Shown piece by piece: positions 33,292-35,207 of a stretch of 35,207 nucleotides of DNA. Source of the DNA: Clostridiaceae bacterium (GTDB lineage: Bacteria; Bacillota; Clostridia; Saccharofermentanales; DTU023); the NCBI GenBank assembly GCA_012838355.1, contig DUPJ01000061.1, positions 1-35,207 of the forward strand, read 5' to 3'. Made by a program: the position numbers and the translations under genes. A model generated the notes under the pieces. The model did not search any database. It had not been told where the DNA came from and saw only the letters and a list, made by a program, of their open reading frames with translations. Within the stretch, counting starts at the first letter, position 1; each line of letters opens with the position of its first letter.

Positions 33292-33345
33292 CGGCGCAAA
33301 TTCAAGCGGCGAAAACGCAGAATACGCGATCGCTCGAAAAGTAAA

Positions 33346-34521
33346 TCAACTCGGTTCAGACTGCGCAAAACGCCGGATCGAGTCCTCGTAATGCGCGAGC
33401 AGGCGCACCACCTGTTTTTGTTCATCATGTTCGGCGGACCAGGCCTGGACGGCCTGACGGCGCGCCAGCCGTCTCTCGGCGGATTCGCTGAGCAGCGGTG
33501 CCACCGCCTCTGAAAGAGATTGTGCGTCCGCCCAGATTGTGCCCGTTACGCCGGATTCAACCTGCCGGTCATTGTGGGGGTCGTGCCGGATCAGACAATA
33601 CAGCCCGGCGGCCATGGCTTCCAGCATGGATATCGAATGCATTTCGGATACAGAAGCCGAGAGGAAACAGTCCATGGCAAACAGTGTCGCGGCCAGTTCG
33701 CGGTTGTCGATGTGACCGAGAAAAACAACACGGTCATCTGCCTTGCTGGCTTTGACCTGTCCCTTGACGTGCATTTCAGCCGGCCCTCCCCCTACAACAT
33801 AGAGGCGGGCCTGGTTTGCATCGAGTCCGAGCGAAAGAAATGAATCGATCAGCACATCGATGCTCTTCTCCGGCGCGATTCGCCCGACGTAAACAAACGC
33901 CAGAAGTCCATCCGGCATGCGAAGCGCCTGACGCCTGGCCTCGCGTTTGGCCGCCTGCTCCGAATCCTCGCTGAAACGGCTCACCCGGACCGCATTCGGC
34001 AAAAGGCTCACCTGTTTTTTGTATCTCGTCAGATCGACATAGGCCTGTGCTTTTGAAGACATGCTGAGAACACAGTCGGCATGCCTGACAAAATGACCGA
34101 GATAACGAATCAGCGGCCGTCGAAACAATTTCAATGCGCCCGGGAATTTCGACAGATAGGCGGCAAAATCCATATGAATCGAATACACCAGCGGCACCTT
34201 CAATCGGCGCGCAGCGTAGACACCGAACAACCCAAGCGTATATTCGTTATGGACATGGATGATGTCGGGCGCAAATGCTTCCAAAGCACGGAGGCGCGCA
34301 CGGCTGAAGGGATACGTTGCCCGATACCCGTACAGGCGTTCCACTTTAAGACTCGGACAGTGCAAGACGCCGTCTGCGCTGACATATTTTCGCTCAGATC
34401 CAACCGTAATGATGAGCACCTTGTGCCCCAGCGCTTCCAGTTCACCTTTCAGCATTTCAATGTGCGAGACCACACCGTTGACAAACGGCACGTATGTCTC
34501 CGTGCACATAGCAATTCGCAT
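33346..34521 (-). CDS. Family 4 glycosyltransferase
   Basis: A 391-residue GT-B fold enzyme. The N-terminal acceptor domain starts MCTETYVPFVNGVVSH and has IIHVHNEYTLG. The C-terminal donor domain has VYVGRIAPEKSIDVLI and the EX7E motif in SEMHSISMLEAMAAG. This type often puts glucose or another hexose on diacylglycerol to make membrane glycolipids, but the acceptor cannot be read here. The ORF track starts 17 codons early; GTGTGGAGCAACG precedes the ATG at 34521. It is a single gene between the V-ATPase terminator and the arcA promoter, and no clear terminator of its own was seen. Confidence 0.85.
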   Translation of the reverse strand: MRIAMCTETYVPFVNGVVSHIEMLKGELEALGHKVLIITVGSERKYVSADGVLHCPSLKVERLYGYRATYPFSRARLRALEAFAPDIIHVHNEYTLGLFGVYAARRLKVPLVYSIHMDFAAYLSKFPGALKLFRRPLIRYLGHFVRHADCVLSMSSKAQAYVDLTRYKKQVSLLPNAVRVSRFSEDSEQAAKREARRQALRMPDGLLAFVYVGRIAPEKSIDVLIDSFLSLGLDANQARLYVVGGGPAEMHVKGQVKASKADDRVVFLGHIDNRELAATLFAMDCFLSASVSEMHSISMLEAMAAGLYCLIRHDPHNDRQVESGVTGTIWADAQSLSEAVAPLLSESAERRLARRQAVQAWSAEHDEQKQVVRLLAHYEDSIRRFAQSEPS

Positions 34522-34590
34522 CGTTGCTCCACACCAGTCCGGCAGAATGGCCGCCGCATATAGTACTTCCAAAATACCACATCGATTGAG

Positions 34591-34604
34591 ACGTCACGTG
34601 ACGT
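34591..34604. repeat. Perfect 14-bp palindrome upstream of the glycosyltransferase gene
   Basis: ACGTCACGTGACGT reads the same on both strands. It lies directly after the V-ATPase terminator and about 70 bases before the glycosyltransferase ATG. It may be a regulator site; no paired copy was noticed elsewhere in the window. Confidence 0.5.
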
Positions 34605-34624
34605 AAAAACCGGCCGGAGCCGGT
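34605..34624 (-). terminator. Intrinsic terminator of the V-type ATPase operon
   Basis: ACCGGC-TCCG-GCCGGT followed by TTTTA on the minus strand, 24 bases after the subunit D stop codon. Confidence 0.75.
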
Positions 34625-34647
34625 CTATATCATTATTTGCTTCGTCT

Positions 34648-35207
34648 TCAGCGCTCGATCCGCTGCCGTTTCTTCTCGATCGCCTGCTGCACGATCATAT
34701 CCTTGACCTTCATCAGACGCGTCAGGTTGCTGCGCTCCTGCTCATCCATCCGCATCGTGATGTCCTGAATCGATTCGGACAGTTCGGGGATGAGAACGTA
34801 TTCCAGTGAATTGACGCGTCGTCTCGTCCGTTCGATTTCGAGAGCCATGCGCTCGGCTTTCTTCTCGGCCGTGGCGAGGTCAATCAGAACCGGGAACACT
34901 TCTGCCAGACGGTCAACCGCCACATCCAGTTCAGCGCCGACTGATGTCAGGGCATACGGCAAAGATCCCTTTTTCAGCATGCTCGCTGTTTGCGGCAAAA
35001 ACACGGGGGTCAGGACACTCATCGTATTCTCTTCCTGTACCTTGACATCAAACTGACCGGATGAAACAGACAGCGCAGTTTCCACCACATCGGATCCCAT
35101 CAGGGCCCGGGCCAGAACCATCTCGCGGTTTGCCTCCTGCAGGAGCCGCTCAACCGTGAGACGAAGATCGGCGTTTGTCCTGACAAGATCCATGAACTGG
35201 CGCATTA
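34648..35207 (-). CDS. atpD: V-type ATP synthase/ATPase subunit D, 5'-truncated by the window
   Basis: The frame covers 185 residues of the central-stalk subunit D and stays open to the window edge. The ATG at 35205 is internal: MRQFMDLV corresponds to the DELMRQF region that normally follows about 25-30 residues of helix, so the true start lies outside. Long helices with many charged residues and the MALEIERTRRRVNSLEYVLIPEL segment are typical. It is the last gene of its operon, with a terminator after it. The V-type enzyme could make ATP or pump protons or sodium ions. Confidence 0.93.
   Translation of the reverse strand, partial: MRQFMDLVRTNADLRLTVERLLQEANREMVLARALMGSDVVETALSVSSGQFDVKVQEENTMSVLTPVFLPQTASMLKKGSLPYALTSVGAELDVAVDRLAEVFPVLIDLATAEKKAERMALEIERTRRRVNSLEYVLIPELSESIQDITMRMDEQERSNLTRLMKVKDMIVQQAIEKKRQRIER

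Noticed and set aside
33214-33345. ArgR (ARG box) operator in front of arcA
   Set aside because: No TGAAT-type inverted pair of the expected spacing was found; the palindromes present have different sequences.
35203-35207. ATG at 35205 as the start of V-ATPase subunit D
   Set aside because: It aligns with an internal methionine in the DELMRQF region; the frame stays open to the window edge, so the gene is truncated.
1-35207. Mobile elements, CRISPR arrays, phage genes or attachment sites
   Set aside because: No transposase, integrase, direct-repeat array or phage structural gene was recognised on either strand.

Overview
The window looks like part of a moderately GC-rich, anaerobic, low-oxygen-adapted Firmicute of the class Clostridia. 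The evidence is: an arginine/ornithine (Stickland-type) fermentation operon with B12-dependent ornithine aminomutase; a V-type ATPase subunit; a four-cysteine L33; an L10 protein leader in front of rplJ; strong GGAGG ribosome binding sites; and sigma-A type promoters. No mobile element, CRISPR array or phage gene was seen. I cannot name a genus from the sequence alone.

Layout. 1-4.8 kb: tail of an unidentified gene, a membrane-anchored DUF3298-like protein (+), then on the minus strand rpiB-upp and an ogt/rRNA-methyltransferase pair. 4.9-6.25 kb: tRNA-Arg(CCU) and a serine-palmitoyltransferase-like alpha-oxoamine synthase (-). 6.4-16.6 kb: a patchwork of short units in alternating orientation. 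These are an M3 peptidase, an orphan peptide-binding lipoprotein, a SanA/YdcF-like membrane protein, the operon yigZ-yebC-(P-loop/Asp23 fusion), a DUF4015 glycosidase-like protein, serS and an atypical thioredoxin-reductase-like flavoprotein. Three convergent pairs overlap at their 3' ends. 16.7-20.2 kb: the conserved rpmG-secE-nusG-rplK-rplA-rplJ-rplL block (-). 20.3-21.8 kb: a second upp paralogue followed by a degenerate CbiB-like membrane protein (+). 21.95-33.2 kb: a nine-gene minus-strand operon arcA-arcB-ord::ortA-ortB-oraS-oraE-glmL-like-orr-alr. 33.3-35.2 kb: a family-4 glycosyltransferase and the 5'-truncated V-ATPase subunit D (-).

The operon is the most notable system. Read as a pathway it takes arginine to citrulline (ArcA) and to ornithine plus carbamoyl phosphate (ArcB). 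It then inverts L- to D-ornithine (Orr), isomerises it to 2,4-diaminopentanoate (OraSE, B12 and PLP, probably kept active by the MutL/GlmL-like ATPase), oxidises it to 2-amino-4-oxopentanoate (Ord) and cleaves it with CoA to acetyl-CoA and D-alanine (OrtAB). The last gene, an alanine racemase, would return the D-alanine to the L pool. Two features stand out. Ord and OrtA are fused in one 459-residue reading frame, and a complete intrinsic terminator hairpin lies between the fusion gene and ortB. Carbamate kinase and an arginine transporter are not in the window.

Other points of interest are three neighbouring genes that look leaderless (ydcF-like, yigZ, DUF4015), a P-loop ATPase fused to an Asp23 domain, a flavoprotein that keeps CxxC but appears to lack the NADPH-binding arginine motif, and a possible small RNA at 21.84-21.95 kb. 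All product assignments come from reading the translations; no database search was run.
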